Of a stretch of 64,000 nucleotides of DNA, positions 15,048 to 23,362 are shown piece after piece; the stretch's first letter is position 1, and each line of letters opens with the position of its first letter. The DNA comes from Hyphomicrobiaceae bacterium (lineage in GTDB: Bacteria > Pseudomonadota > Alphaproteobacteria > Rhizobiales > Devosiaceae): assembly GCA_020638065.1 (NCBI GenBank), contig JACKJG010000011.1, positions 62,001 through 126,000 on the forward strand, given 5' to 3'. Both the position numbers and the translations under genes were made by a program. Below the pieces are notes generated by a model. The model searched no databases. It had not been told where the DNA came from and was given only the letters and a program-made list of their open reading frames with translations.

Positions 15048-16550
15048 ATGGCCCGCATCATTCAATCTGTTACCGGCGAAGCAGCCCTCACGTTTGACGA
15101 CGTGTTGTTGCAGCCCGCTGCCTCCGAAGTCATGCCCGGCGAGGTTGACATTTCGGCCAACGTCACCCGCGATATTCGCCTCAAATTGCCGATCCTGTCT
15201 TCCGCCATGGACACGGTCACCGAGGCCAAGATGGCCATTGCCATGGCGCAGGCCGGCGGCATCGGTGTCATCCACCGCAATCTTACCCCTGAGGAACAGG
15301 CCAAGCAGGTCCTGCAGGTCAAGAATTTTGAGTCCGGCATCGTCGTCAACCCGATCACAATCGGACCGGACGCAACCCTGGCCGATGCGCTCTCGCTCAT
15401 GGAAAGCCGCAAGATTTCCGGCATTCCCGTGGTCCAGAATGGCGGCACCGGCGGCCGCACCAAGGGCAAGCTGGTCGGTATTCTCACCAATCGCGACGTT
15501 CGCTTCGCCAGCAACCCGCTGCAGAAGATTTCCGAGTTGATGACGCACCAAAACCTGATCACGGTCGGTGCCGACGTGGGACAGGACGATGCAAAGCGGC
15601 TGTTGCACACGAACCGCATTGAAAAGCTTCTGGTCGTCGACGCCGACTACAATTGCGTGGGTCTGATTACGGTCAAGGACATTGAAAAGGCCCAGTTGCA
15701 CCCTGATGCCGTCAAGGACGAGCAGGGCCGCTTGCGGGTTGCTGCGGCCTCGACCGTTGGTGACAAGGGTTTCGACCGCTCCCTGCAGCTTGTTGAAGCC
15801 GGTGTTGACCTTCTGGTCATCGACACTGCCCACGGACACTCCGTGCACGTCGCCGAGGCTGTCGCCAAAATTAAGCGCCGCGCCAATGCCACCCGCATCG
15901 TCGCAGGCAATGTTGCGACCGCCGAAGCCACCAAGGCGCTGATCGACGCCGGGGCAGATTCCGTCAAGGTCGGCATCGGGCCGGGTTCGATCTGCACCAC
16001 GCGCATGGTCGCAGGTGTTGGCGTGCCACAGCTGGCAGCCATCATGGCCAGCGCCGAAGAAGCCGACAAACACGGTGTACCGATCATCGCCGACGGCGGA
16101 ATCAAATTCTCAGGAGATCTGGCCAAGGCCTTGGCGGGTGGCGCTTCCGTGGCCATGGTCGGCTCGCTTTTGGCGGGCACCGACGAAAGCCCCGGCGACG
16201 TTTATCTTTATCAGGGACGCTCCTACAAATCCTATCGCGGCATGGGCTCGGTTGGCGCCATGGCGCGGGGTTCTGCCGACCGCTATTTCCAGGCCGAGGT
16301 CAATGACCAGATGAAGCTGGTGCCCGAAGGCATTGAGGGTCAGGTGCCTTATAAGGGACCGGCCGCCGCAGTTCTTCATCAATTGGCAGGCGGTCTGCGT
16401 GCGGCCATGGGCTATACCGGTGCGAAGGATTTGCAGACGTTCAAGAAGAACGCGACCTTTGTGCGCATTTCCGGCGCTGGACTGCATGAAAGTCATGTGC
16501 ACGACGTGGCCATCACCCGCGAACCGCCCAATTACCACGCCGGTTCCTAA
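15048..16550 (+). CDS. guaB: Inosine-5'-monophosphate dehydrogenase, 500 aa
   Basis: Oxidises IMP to XMP with NAD+, the committed step to GMP. The barrel start LTFDDVLLQPA and DTVTEAKMAIAMAQAGGIGVIHRN are diagnostic; the catalytic loop GIGPGSICTTR carries the nucleophilic Cys; the flap region is followed by YKGPAAAVLHQL. Two CBS domains are inserted at about residues 95-220 and regulate the enzyme. Length is standard. The ATG at 15048 is preferred over one at 15027 because GGGGAG precedes it. The product feeds guaA about 2.3 kb downstream. Confidence 0.97.
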   Translation: MARIIQSVTGEAALTFDDVLLQPAASEVMPGEVDISANVTRDIRLKLPILSSAMDTVTEAKMAIAMAQAGGIGVIHRNLTPEEQAKQVLQVKNFESGIVVNPITIGPDATLADALSLMESRKISGIPVVQNGGTGGRTKGKLVGILTNRDVRFASNPLQKISELMTHQNLITVGADVGQDDAKRLLHTNRIEKLLVVDADYNCVGLITVKDIEKAQLHPDAVKDEQGRLRVAAASTVGDKGFDRSLQLVEAGVDLLVIDTAHGHSVHVAEAVAKIKRRANATRIVAGNVATAEATKALIDAGADSVKVGIGPGSICTTRMVAGVGVPQLAAIMASAEEADKHGVPIIADGGIKFSGDLAKALAGGASVAMVGSLLAGTDESPGDVYLYQGRSYKSYRGMGSVGAMARGSADRYFQAEVNDQMKLVPEGIEGQVPYKGPAAAVLHQLAGGLRAAMGYTGAKDLQTFKKNATFVRISGAGLHESHVHDVAITREPPNYHAGS

Positions 16551-16553
16551 GCA

Positions 16554-16988
16554 ATGAGCGCGTCGCACGCCGCCATACTGGCCGGATTGTTACAGGCCGC
16601 GCTGGTGCTGGGACTCTATGTCCTGCTTGGCGTGCGACGTGTGCGCTGGGTTGCGGCCACGAAGGGCGCGATCCGCGAGATCGCACTCTCAAGCGACGCC
16701 TATCCGGAAGATGTTCGCAAAGTTGGCAACGCCGTTTCCAACCAGTTCGAATTGCCGCTTCTCTTCTATGCAGGTCTCGGGCTCGACCTGTACCTTGGCG
16801 CGGATTGGCTGTTCGTGGCGCTGGCCCTGCTGTTCGTTGTGTCCCGGCTGGTTCATGCCTTCATCCACACCACGTCGAACAACGTGGTGCAGCGCTTTCA
16901 GGCATTTTCCGTGGGCTATTTCGTCGTTGTCGCGATGTGGCTTTGGCTGTTTGCGCGGCTCATGATGTCCGCGTTCGGAGCCGCATGA
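16554..16988 (+). CDS. MAPEG-family membrane protein, 144 aa
   Basis: Four predicted membrane helices (about 6-26, 62-80, 81-100 and 117-138) and the MAPEG-like pattern NAVSNQFELPLLFY, followed by RLVHAFIHTTSNNVVQRFQAF. MAPEG proteins are trimeric membrane proteins related to glutathione transferases, but bacterial members of this branch have no defined reaction. It starts 3 nt after guaB and overlaps the methyltransferase gene by 4 nt, so the three are one transcript. Confidence 0.85.
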   Translation: MSASHAAILAGLLQAALVLGLYVLLGVRRVRWVAATKGAIREIALSSDAYPEDVRKVGNAVSNQFELPLLFYAGLGLDLYLGADWLFVALALLFVVSRLVHAFIHTTSNNVVQRFQAFSVGYFVVVAMWLWLFARLMMSAFGAA

Positions 16989-18283
16989 TGCGCCTTGGAG
17001 GCCGCGCGCAGGCGGCGATCGAAATCCTCGATGATCTCGCCACACGTCCGCGCCCGGTTTCGGTTGCCCTGCGCGATTGGGGCACGAACCATCGTTTCGC
17101 CGGTTCCAAGGACCGCTCCTCCATCGGCAATCTCGTCTACGACGCCATGCGCAAGCGACTCTCGCACGGATTCGCAATGCAATCTGACAGCGGCCGTGCC
17201 TTGGTCATCAGCGTACTGGTGCGTGACTGGGGTGTGGCGCCGGACGCCATCAGCGCGGAATTTGATGGCGACAGATTCGCCCCGGAGCGCCTGACAGACC
17301 AAGAAATCGCTCTTTTGGAAAATCCCGATCCGCTTTCCGGCGCGCCGGATCATGTCCGCGCCGACCTGCCCGAATGGCTTGTGCCGCAGTTCAAAGCTGC
17401 GTTTGGCGAGACGTGGATCCAAGAAGGGCAGGGCTTGGCGACCCGCCCAGGTCTCGACCTTCGCGTCAATGCGCTGACCAGCACCAGGGAGCGCGTGATC
17501 AAGCGCCTGAAGCGCTTTTCGCCCGCACCAGCGCCCATCGCCCCCGACGGTCTTCGTATTCCATCCGGGGATGGCGACACGCGCACGCCCAACGTGCAGG
17601 CAGACGAAGCTTATCAGAAGGGCTGGGTTGAAATTCAGGACGAGGGCAGCCAGATCGTGTCGTTGCTGGCGGGCGCAAAACCCGGCGATCAGGTCCTCGA
17701 TCTTTGCGCTGGCGGCGGCGGCAAAACCTTGGCGCTGGCGGCGCAGATGCAGAACCGGGGACAGCTTTTTGCCTACGATGCCGACTACCATCGGCTTGCC
17801 CCGATCTACGAACGGCTCAAGCGCAACCAGGTGCGCAATTGCCAGGTTCGCAAACCCGAACCGGCAAGCCTCGACGATCTTGAAGGCAAGATGGATCTGG
17901 TTCTCGTCGATGCGCCGTGCACCGGCACCGGCACCTGGCGGCGCCACCCGGACACCAAATGGCGGCTCACGCCCGATCAGGTGGCGGCGCGGGTCGGCGA
18001 ACAGGCTGATCTGCTCGAACAGGCGGCATCCTTCGTCAAACCCGGCGGCAACCTTGTCTACATTACGTGCTCGGTTCTTGCAGAGGAAAATTCGCAGCAA
18101 ATCGAAGGATTTATCGAGAAATCCGGAATCTTTTCGCCAGCTGATTCCGCGGCCCTTTGGTCCGCGGCATTTCCCTCCGCGCCGCTTCCGGCCTTTTCGA
18201 ATGCGGGGATCACGCTCTCGCCCGCACGCACGCAAACCGACGGCTTCTTCATCTCCGTCTTGACCCGCGCCGCGACTGCGTGA
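16985..18283 (+). CDS. RsmB/NOP-type RNA cytosine-C5 methyltransferase, 432 aa
   Basis: Methylates cytosine in rRNA or tRNA. The SAM site is DLCAGGGGKTLALAA; the two catalytic cysteines are in DAPCTGTGTWRRHPD and YITCSVLAEENS, as in RsmB and RsmF. The N-terminal 130 residues contain a RsmB-type substrate-binding region rather than a clear NusB domain. The start at 16985 overlaps the MAPEG stop (ATGA). Its place between guaB and guaA is conserved in Hyphomicrobiales. Whether the target is C967 of 16S rRNA or another site cannot be settled from sequence, so no symbol is given. Confidence 0.92.
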   Translation: MMRLGGRAQAAIEILDDLATRPRPVSVALRDWGTNHRFAGSKDRSSIGNLVYDAMRKRLSHGFAMQSDSGRALVISVLVRDWGVAPDAISAEFDGDRFAPERLTDQEIALLENPDPLSGAPDHVRADLPEWLVPQFKAAFGETWIQEGQGLATRPGLDLRVNALTSTRERVIKRLKRFSPAPAPIAPDGLRIPSGDGDTRTPNVQADEAYQKGWVEIQDEGSQIVSLLAGAKPGDQVLDLCAGGGGKTLALAAQMQNRGQLFAYDADYHRLAPIYERLKRNQVRNCQVRKPEPASLDDLEGKMDLVLVDAPCTGTGTWRRHPDTKWRLTPDQVAARVGEQADLLEQAASFVKPGGNLVYITCSVLAEENSQQIEGFIEKSGIFSPADSAALWSAAFPSAPLPAFSNAGITLSPARTQTDGFFISVLTRAATA

Positions 18284-18349
18284 AGATTAGGGCCAGCCCG
18301 GGGAAAATCGTCAGCGCCATCAATCCGCTGGCCGGGCAGGGAGGCTTAA

Positions 18350-18820
18350 ATGTCGAATATCAAACCCGTCGATGTCGTTTTGCTCGTCATCGCCGTTCTT
18401 GGCGTTCTGGTTGTCAGCGCCATTGTCTCGCTTTTCGGAAATCCGGGTGGCGAATGGTATGAGGGGCTGGTCAAGCCCGCTTTCACGCCGCCCAATTGGG
18501 TGTTTCCCATCGTCTGGTTCGTGCTCTACATCCTGGTCGCTTATGCGGGCTGGGCGACGTTTCTGCGTGAACCGGATGGTCAGGAAATCTGGATCTGGGC
18601 CGGCCAGCTGATCCTGAACTGGATCTGGATCATCATCTTTTTCTCGTTCCACGCTATCTGGCTCGGCTTCATCGTCATCCTGCTGGTCGCGCTTCTAACG
18701 CTCTGGTTCATCGCGCGGGAATGGAAAAAGGACTGGTACGCAGCGCTGGCCATGATCCCTTATATGCTCTGGGTGACCTTCGCCGGCATCATCAATCTGT
18801 TCATCGGCCTGTCGAACTAG
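18350..18820 (+). CDS. tspO: TspO/MBR-family tryptophan-rich sensory protein, 156 aa
   Basis: A five-helix outer- or inner-membrane protein that binds tetrapyrroles. The conserved features are KPAFTPPNWVFPIVWFVLYILVAYAGW, the segment LILNWIWIIIFF and the closing WVTFAGIINLFI; Trp residues are abundant. Length is normal for the family. In Rhodobacter TspO adjusts tetrapyrrole and photosynthesis gene expression in response to oxygen; here a stress or porphyrin-handling role is likely. It has its own ribosome site (GGGAGG) 66 nt after the methyltransferase. Confidence 0.93.
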   Translation: MSNIKPVDVVLLVIAVLGVLVVSAIVSLFGNPGGEWYEGLVKPAFTPPNWVFPIVWFVLYILVAYAGWATFLREPDGQEIWIWAGQLILNWIWIIIFFSFHAIWLGFIVILLVALLTLWFIAREWKKDWYAALAMIPYMLWVTFAGIINLFIGLSN

Positions 18821-18886
18821 GCAGAAGCTCAGTCAGCCGTCACGGCGGACCTTGCGGAATCACAGCCGGTTCTGTAAGGCCCCGCC

Positions 18887-20446
18887 ATGACGGACATGGT
18901 GCACCAATCCATCCTCATCGTTGACTTCGGCTCGCAGGTCACACAGCTGATCGCGCGGCGTTTGCGCGAGCTGAATGTCTATTGCGAAATCCACACCTAT
19001 CTGAATGCAGCCGAGCACCTTGAACGGCTTCAGCCACGGGGCATCATTCTCTCCGGCGGTCCGGCTTCGGTGCTCGATGAGAACGCGCCCTATGTCGCCC
19101 CCGAACTCATCCATGCCGGCGTTCCGATGCTTGGCATCTGCTATGGCCAACAAGCGCTGTGCATGGCTTTGGGCGGCCAGGTCGAGGCCGGGCACCACGC
19201 CGAATTCGGCCGCGCCGATCTGACCGTCAACGCACCCAGCGCGCTCTATGACGGCGTTTGGGACGTCGGTGGTGCCTATCAGGTCTGGATGAGCCACGGC
19301 GACCGGGTGACCGAGATTCCCGATGGCTTCGAAGTCGTTGCGACCTCGCCCAATGCTCCCTTTGCCATCATCGAAAATGCCGAGCGCCGCATCTGGGCCA
19401 CTCAATTCCACCCCGAAGTGCACCATACGCCGGACGGCGCCAAACTCTATCGCAGATTTGCCTACGACATTTGTGGCTGTACCGGCGACTGGACCATGGC
19501 TGCCTACCGCGATCAGGCCATCGCCGAAATCCGCGAAAAGGTGGGCGGTAAGAAGGTGATCTGTGGACTCAGCGGTGGCGTCGATTCCTCGGTAACCGCC
19601 CTCCTCATCCACGAAGCGATTGGGGATCAGCTCACCTGCATCCTCGTGGATCACGGCCTGATGCGCCAGAACGAGGCGGCCGACGTCGTCGAGATGTTCC
19701 GCACCCATTACAACATGCCGCTCGTGCACGTGGACGCCTCGGGCAAGTTCATTTCTGCGCTCGAAGGCGAGGCAGACCCCGAAACCAAGCGCAAGACCAT
19801 CGGGCGGCTGTTCATCGAAGTCTTCGAGGAAGAGGCCAGCAAGCTCGGTGGCGCCGATTTCCTGGCTCAGGGCACGCTTTATCCCGACGTGATCGAAAGC
19901 GTTTCGTTCTCCGGGGGTCCATCGGTCACCATCAAGTCGCACCACAACGTGGGCGGTCTGCCTGACCGCATGAACATGGACCTGGTCGAACCCTTGCGCG
20001 AATTGTTCAAGGACGAGGTGAGGGCGCTTGGCCGCGAACTTGGCCTGCCCGAAGGCTTTATCGGCCGGCATCCATTCCCCGGTCCCGGCCTCGCCATCCG
20101 TTTGCCCGGCGGCGTCACGCGCGAAAAATTAGAAATCTTGAGAAAAGCCGACGCCATCTATCTCGACGAAATCCGCAAGGCCGGGCTCTACGACGATATC
20201 TGGCAGGCGTTTGCCGTGTTGCTGCCGGTCCAGACGGTCGGCGTCATGGGCGATGGCCGCACCTACGAATTTGTCTGCGCCCTCCGTGCCGTCACCTCGA
20301 TCGACGGCATGACCGCCGATTTCTATCCCTACGACATGGCCTTTCTCGGCCGCGCCGCAACCCGCATTATCAACGAAGTCCGCGGCATCAACCGCGTGGT
20401 CTATGACGTAACCTCCAAACCCCCCGGGACAATCGAGTGGGAGTGA
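18887..20446 (+). CDS. guaA: GMP synthase (glutamine-hydrolysing), 519 aa
   Basis: Converts XMP to GMP using glutamine and ATP. The N-terminal class-I glutaminase domain shows GICYGQQA with the nucleophilic Cys (about residue 85) and the His/Glu pair in FHPEVHH. The ATP-pyrophosphatase domain has the P-loop SGGVDSS (about 227-233), and the C-terminal dimerisation domain ends VYDVTSKPPGTIEWE, the universal GuaA end. Length is standard. It lies 66 nt after tspO. The region after the stop is unusually structured (20,455-20,563). Confidence 0.97.
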   Translation: MTDMVHQSILIVDFGSQVTQLIARRLRELNVYCEIHTYLNAAEHLERLQPRGIILSGGPASVLDENAPYVAPELIHAGVPMLGICYGQQALCMALGGQVEAGHHAEFGRADLTVNAPSALYDGVWDVGGAYQVWMSHGDRVTEIPDGFEVVATSPNAPFAIIENAERRIWATQFHPEVHHTPDGAKLYRRFAYDICGCTGDWTMAAYRDQAIAEIREKVGGKKVICGLSGGVDSSVTALLIHEAIGDQLTCILVDHGLMRQNEAADVVEMFRTHYNMPLVHVDASGKFISALEGEADPETKRKTIGRLFIEVFEEEASKLGGADFLAQGTLYPDVIESVSFSGGPSVTIKSHHNVGGLPDRMNMDLVEPLRELFKDEVRALGRELGLPEGFIGRHPFPGPGLAIRLPGGVTREKLEILRKADAIYLDEIRKAGLYDDIWQAFAVLLPVQTVGVMGDGRTYEFVCALRAVTSIDGMTADFYPYDMAFLGRAATRIINEVRGINRVVYDVTSKPPGTIEWE

Positions 20447-20454
20447 GCAAGCAG

Positions 20455-20563
20455 TTGGCGTGGAGCGCCAAGTCGTCGATCCGGTGGATCGGCGATAGCT
20501 TGCGAACGCCCGAGACCTAAGGTCGAGGGCGTGGTTCAGGCGTTTTACGCCCTTAGACCTGAG
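20455..20563. repeat. Cluster of inverted repeats with three mutually complementary arms
   Basis: Downstream of guaA lie two small hairpins (TTGGCG/CGCCAA at 20455-20471 and CGATCC/GGATCG at 20477-20491) followed by three arms. Arm A (20506-20518, ACGCCCGAGACCT) can pair with arm B (20520-20532, AGGTCGAGGGCGT), and B can pair instead with arm C (20547-20560, ACGCCCTTAGACCT). A:B leaves almost no loop, so B:C with a 14-nt loop is the more likely fold. No T-run follows. It may be a dispersed intergenic element or an RNA 3' end. Confidence 0.65.
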
Positions 20564-20667
20564 GCGAAGGCAAGTGCCAAATAGCTTTGTGCTCCAATCC
20601 CATGGCCGAGCTCGGTCGAACGCGCCAAGAAGGGTCACGAGCCGCAATCGGTATCGCGATGTGGTCC

Positions 20668-21429
20668 CTACCACGCGCTTTTCAGTTCGACCTCGTTCAG
20701 GCGCACGAATGAAAAGCCGCGATCGAGCAGCAACTGGATCCCTTCAACCACCCCTGCGCCGGCTTGGCGGCTGGGCTGGTTCATGTGCGCGAGAATGACG
20801 TCACCATCCGTGGCGCTGGCAAACTGGTTCTTCGCTTGGCTTGCCGACGCGGTGGCGCCCCAGTCTCCGCTGAGGGAATAGCCGCCGATCTGGTAGCCGA
20901 GCCCCATGATCAGTTCGAGAGCATCGCGCGAATAGAGGGCGGTTGCGTCGCGATAGAATCGCGGAGTGACCCCCAGCGCCTGCCGGATGGCGTAAGCGCC
21001 ACCCTCGACCTCGGCAACAACGGCTTCGGCAGTCCCTGCCGGCGTCAACCCATACGGTTTTTCGGTGCCGATGACCGCCGGAATATGTTGCGCACCATGA
21101 TCCTCGAACTCGAACAGATCCGAATTGGCGCCTAAGAGTGCCACCGCGTCTGGATTGCCGGCGATCCATCGCCCGGTCAGAAACAGGGTTGCGGGCACGC
21201 GCTTCTCGATCAGAAATCCGAGAATGCGCATGTCAACATCGCCTGAGCAGGCGTCGAGTGTCAGCGCCACACGCGGCCGATCGGGCGAAGGTGCCGCTAT
21301 CCTGAGGCCGGGTTCAACCAGATTACTCTCTGCCGCCCGCACTGCAGTCAGTGAGGTCGCCAGAAAGGCACCTCCCAGAAGGCTGACAAACGAACGCCGC
21401 GGCAATCGCGACCGGCAAAGAACACACAT
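20668..21429 (-). CDS. Exported polysaccharide-deacetylase-like protein, 253 aa
   Basis: A NodB-homology (CE4-type) domain after an N-terminal signal with a twin-arginine-like start (LPRRSFVSLLGGAFLATS). The strand VALTLDACSGDVDMRILGFL aligns with CE4 motif 1, but the usual TFDDG is TLDAC, so the second metal-binding Asp is Ala; motif 2 appears as EDHGAQH. The remaining strands (VPATLFLTGRW, YGLTPAG, GGYSLSGDW, GDVILAHMN) fit the family. It may use an altered metal site or be a binding protein. Convergent with guaA and divergent from the ETF operon. Confidence 0.8.
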   Translation of the reverse strand: MCVLCRSRLPRRSFVSLLGGAFLATSLTAVRAAESNLVEPGLRIAAPSPDRPRVALTLDACSGDVDMRILGFLIEKRVPATLFLTGRWIAGNPDAVALLGANSDLFEFEDHGAQHIPAVIGTEKPYGLTPAGTAEAVVAEVEGGAYAIRQALGVTPRFYRDATALYSRDALELIMGLGYQIGGYSLSGDWGATASASQAKNQFASATDGDVILAHMNQPSRQAGAGVVEGIQLLLDRGFSFVRLNEVELKSAW

Positions 21430-21645
21430 GGCGGCAGCATATCATGCCGAGCGCGTGCGAACGAGCGTCACGTGCCCAAATGGCGGAGCGGAATCAGATT
21501 TTGAAAAACCCGGACCAAACCATCTGGATAACCTGGAAATTCGGCGATCGGAGACGTGTGGCCGTTCGCAGGATTGGTATAAGTCAAAGCGCGTCTCGCC
21601 AGATCGTGGCAAAGCGCGACAAACAGCAAACTTAGAGGCGGCTTC

Positions 21646-22410
21646 GTGAAGATTCTGGTTCCGGTGAAGCGGGTGGTCGACCACAAGGTCAATGTGCGGG
21701 TGCGCGCCGATGGCTCGGGCGTCGAGACCGGCAACGTCAAGATGTCGATGAACCCGTTCGACGAGATCGCGGTGGAAGAGGCCGTGCGCATGCGCGAGGC
21801 GGGCACTTGCGATGAGTTGGTTGTGGTGTCGATTGGCCCCAAACAGGCCGAGGACACACTTCGCACAGCGCTCGCGCTCGGTGCCGACAAAGCCATTCTG
21901 ATCGAGTCCGATGAGCGCGTTGAGCCACTGGCCGTCGCCAAGCTGCTGAAGGAACTGGCCGCCCGCGAAGCGCCCGATCTCGTGCTTCTGGGTAAACAGG
22001 CGATTGACGATGACGCAGCGCAGACCGGTCCCATGCTGTCCGCATTGTTGGACTGGCCAATCTCAAGCTTTGCCGCCAAGATTGAAGCGAAAGATGACGC
22101 GCTCGAAGTGATCGAAGAGGCGGACAACGGGCGCGAGGTCGTGACGCTGCCATTGCCGGCAATCGTCACCGTCGATCTGCAGCTCAATCAGCCGCGCAAT
22201 GTGTCGCTGCCAAGTGTTATCAAGGCCAAGCAGAAACCGCTCGAGCGGCTGGCTGCCGCTGATTTCGGCGTTGATCTGGCGCCCCGTCTCGAAATTCTGG
22301 CAACGCGCGCGCCTGATCCGCGGCCGGAAGGAAAGCGTGTGGGCTCCGTCGACGAACTGCTTGCCGCGCTCAGGTCGCATGCGGGACTTCTGGAAGGGGA
22401 GGCGCGCTGA
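21646..22410 (+). CDS. etfB: Electron transfer flavoprotein beta subunit, 254 aa
   Basis: Together with EtfA forms the soluble flavoprotein that collects electrons from acyl-CoA and other dehydrogenases. The N-terminus KILVPVKRVVDHKVNVRV and the segment VKMSMNPFDEIAVEEAVRMRE are typical of group I ETF-beta; GPKQAEDTLRTALALGADKAI and LLGKQAIDDDAAQTGPMLSALL form the AMP-binding region. The start is a GTG with AGAGG seven bases upstream. It overlaps etfA by one base. The 216-nt upstream gap should hold the operon promoter, but I see no clear consensus. Confidence 0.96.
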   Translation: MKILVPVKRVVDHKVNVRVRADGSGVETGNVKMSMNPFDEIAVEEAVRMREAGTCDELVVVSIGPKQAEDTLRTALALGADKAILIESDERVEPLAVAKLLKELAAREAPDLVLLGKQAIDDDAAQTGPMLSALLDWPISSFAAKIEAKDDALEVIEEADNGREVVTLPLPAIVTVDLQLNQPRNVSLPSVIKAKQKPLERLAAADFGVDLAPRLEILATRAPDPRPEGKRVGSVDELLAALRSHAGLLEGEAR

Positions 22411-23339
22411 TGTCTGTTCTCGTCCTCGGTCATCACAATGGCTCCGCACTGTCTCCCGCCACGGCGAGCGTTGTTGCCGCCGCCCGTAAGATTGGCGCTG
22501 ACATCGATGTGCTGCTTGTCGGGCATAACTTGACCAGCATCGCAAGCGAAGCTGCTCAATTGGCGGGTGCTCGCAAGGTGCTGTTGGCCGAAAGCGCGGA
22601 TCTCGCCGAAGCCCGGGCGACCGATATTTCCGACATTATGTTCGCGATCGCGGACCCGTACAGCACCTTCCTTTCGGCAGCCAATGCGTTGGGCAAGTCA
22701 GCGATGCCGCGATTGGCCGCCAAACTGGATGTACAGCAGATCACCGAAATAACCGCGATTCTCGGGCCGGACACGTTCGAACGCCCAATCTATGCCGGCA
22801 ATGCCATCGAAACGGTCAAAACCGGTCAGATCAGGAATGTGATCACCGTGCGAACAACGAGCTTTGAAGCGGCCGCAAAAGGCGGCGAGGCGGTGATCGA
22901 GCATCTGTCGCCGCTTCCGTCGACGGGCGCCGTCAAATTGCTGCGCACCGAGCGTGACGAGTCAGACCGGCCCAAGCTCGACGAGGCGCGCATCGTCGTC
23001 TCGGGCGGTGTTTCCCTTGGGTCTGCTGCCGAGTTCGAGCGGCTGGTCTACCCGCTTGCCGACAAGCTGAGTGCTGCCGTTGGCGCTTCGCGCGCCGCGG
23101 TGGACGAAGGCTTCGTGCCTAACGAGTGCCAGGTCGGGCAGACCGGCAAGGTCGTCGCCCCCGAGCTCTACATCGCCTGTGGGATTTCCGGTGCCATCCA
23201 GCACGTTGCCGGCATGCGTGGCGCCAAAGTGATCGTCGCCATCAATTCCGACCCGGAAGCCCCCATTGTCAAACTGGCTGATTATGCGCTAGTCGCAGAC
23301 CTCTTTGAAGCGGTGCCGGAGCTGACCGAAAAGCTCTGA
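22410..23339 (+). CDS. etfA: Electron transfer flavoprotein alpha subunit, 309 aa
   Basis: Binds the redox FAD. The C-terminal FAD domain contains IVVSGGVSLGSAAEF, GASRAAVDEGFVPNECQVGQTGKVVAPELYIACGISGAIQHVAGM and INSDPEAPIVKLADYALVADLFEAVPEL, all typical of ETF-alpha (ends given here as separate short motifs of one region: about residues 190-300). The N-terminal domain is shorter and varies. Translation is coupled to etfB through TGATG. Electron acceptor is the ETF-QO encoded 23 nt downstream. Confidence 0.96.
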   Translation: MSVLVLGHHNGSALSPATASVVAAARKIGADIDVLLVGHNLTSIASEAAQLAGARKVLLAESADLAEARATDISDIMFAIADPYSTFLSAANALGKSAMPRLAAKLDVQQITEITAILGPDTFERPIYAGNAIETVKTGQIRNVITVRTTSFEAAAKGGEAVIEHLSPLPSTGAVKLLRTERDESDRPKLDEARIVVSGGVSLGSAAEFERLVYPLADKLSAAVGASRAAVDEGFVPNECQVGQTGKVVAPELYIACGISGAIQHVAGMRGAKVIVAINSDPEAPIVKLADYALVADLFEAVPELTEKL

Positions 23340-23362
23340 AACCCAGAGGATGCGGGAAGAAT

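Noticed and set aside
16916..18235. Minus-strand open frame of 439 codons
   Set aside because: Antisense to the RsmB-type methyltransferase with intact catalytic motifs.
21475..21510. GCCCAAATGGCGGAGCGG, similar to the 5' end of a leucine tRNA
   Set aside because: The following sequence does not form a cloverleaf and no matching 3' acceptor end exists.
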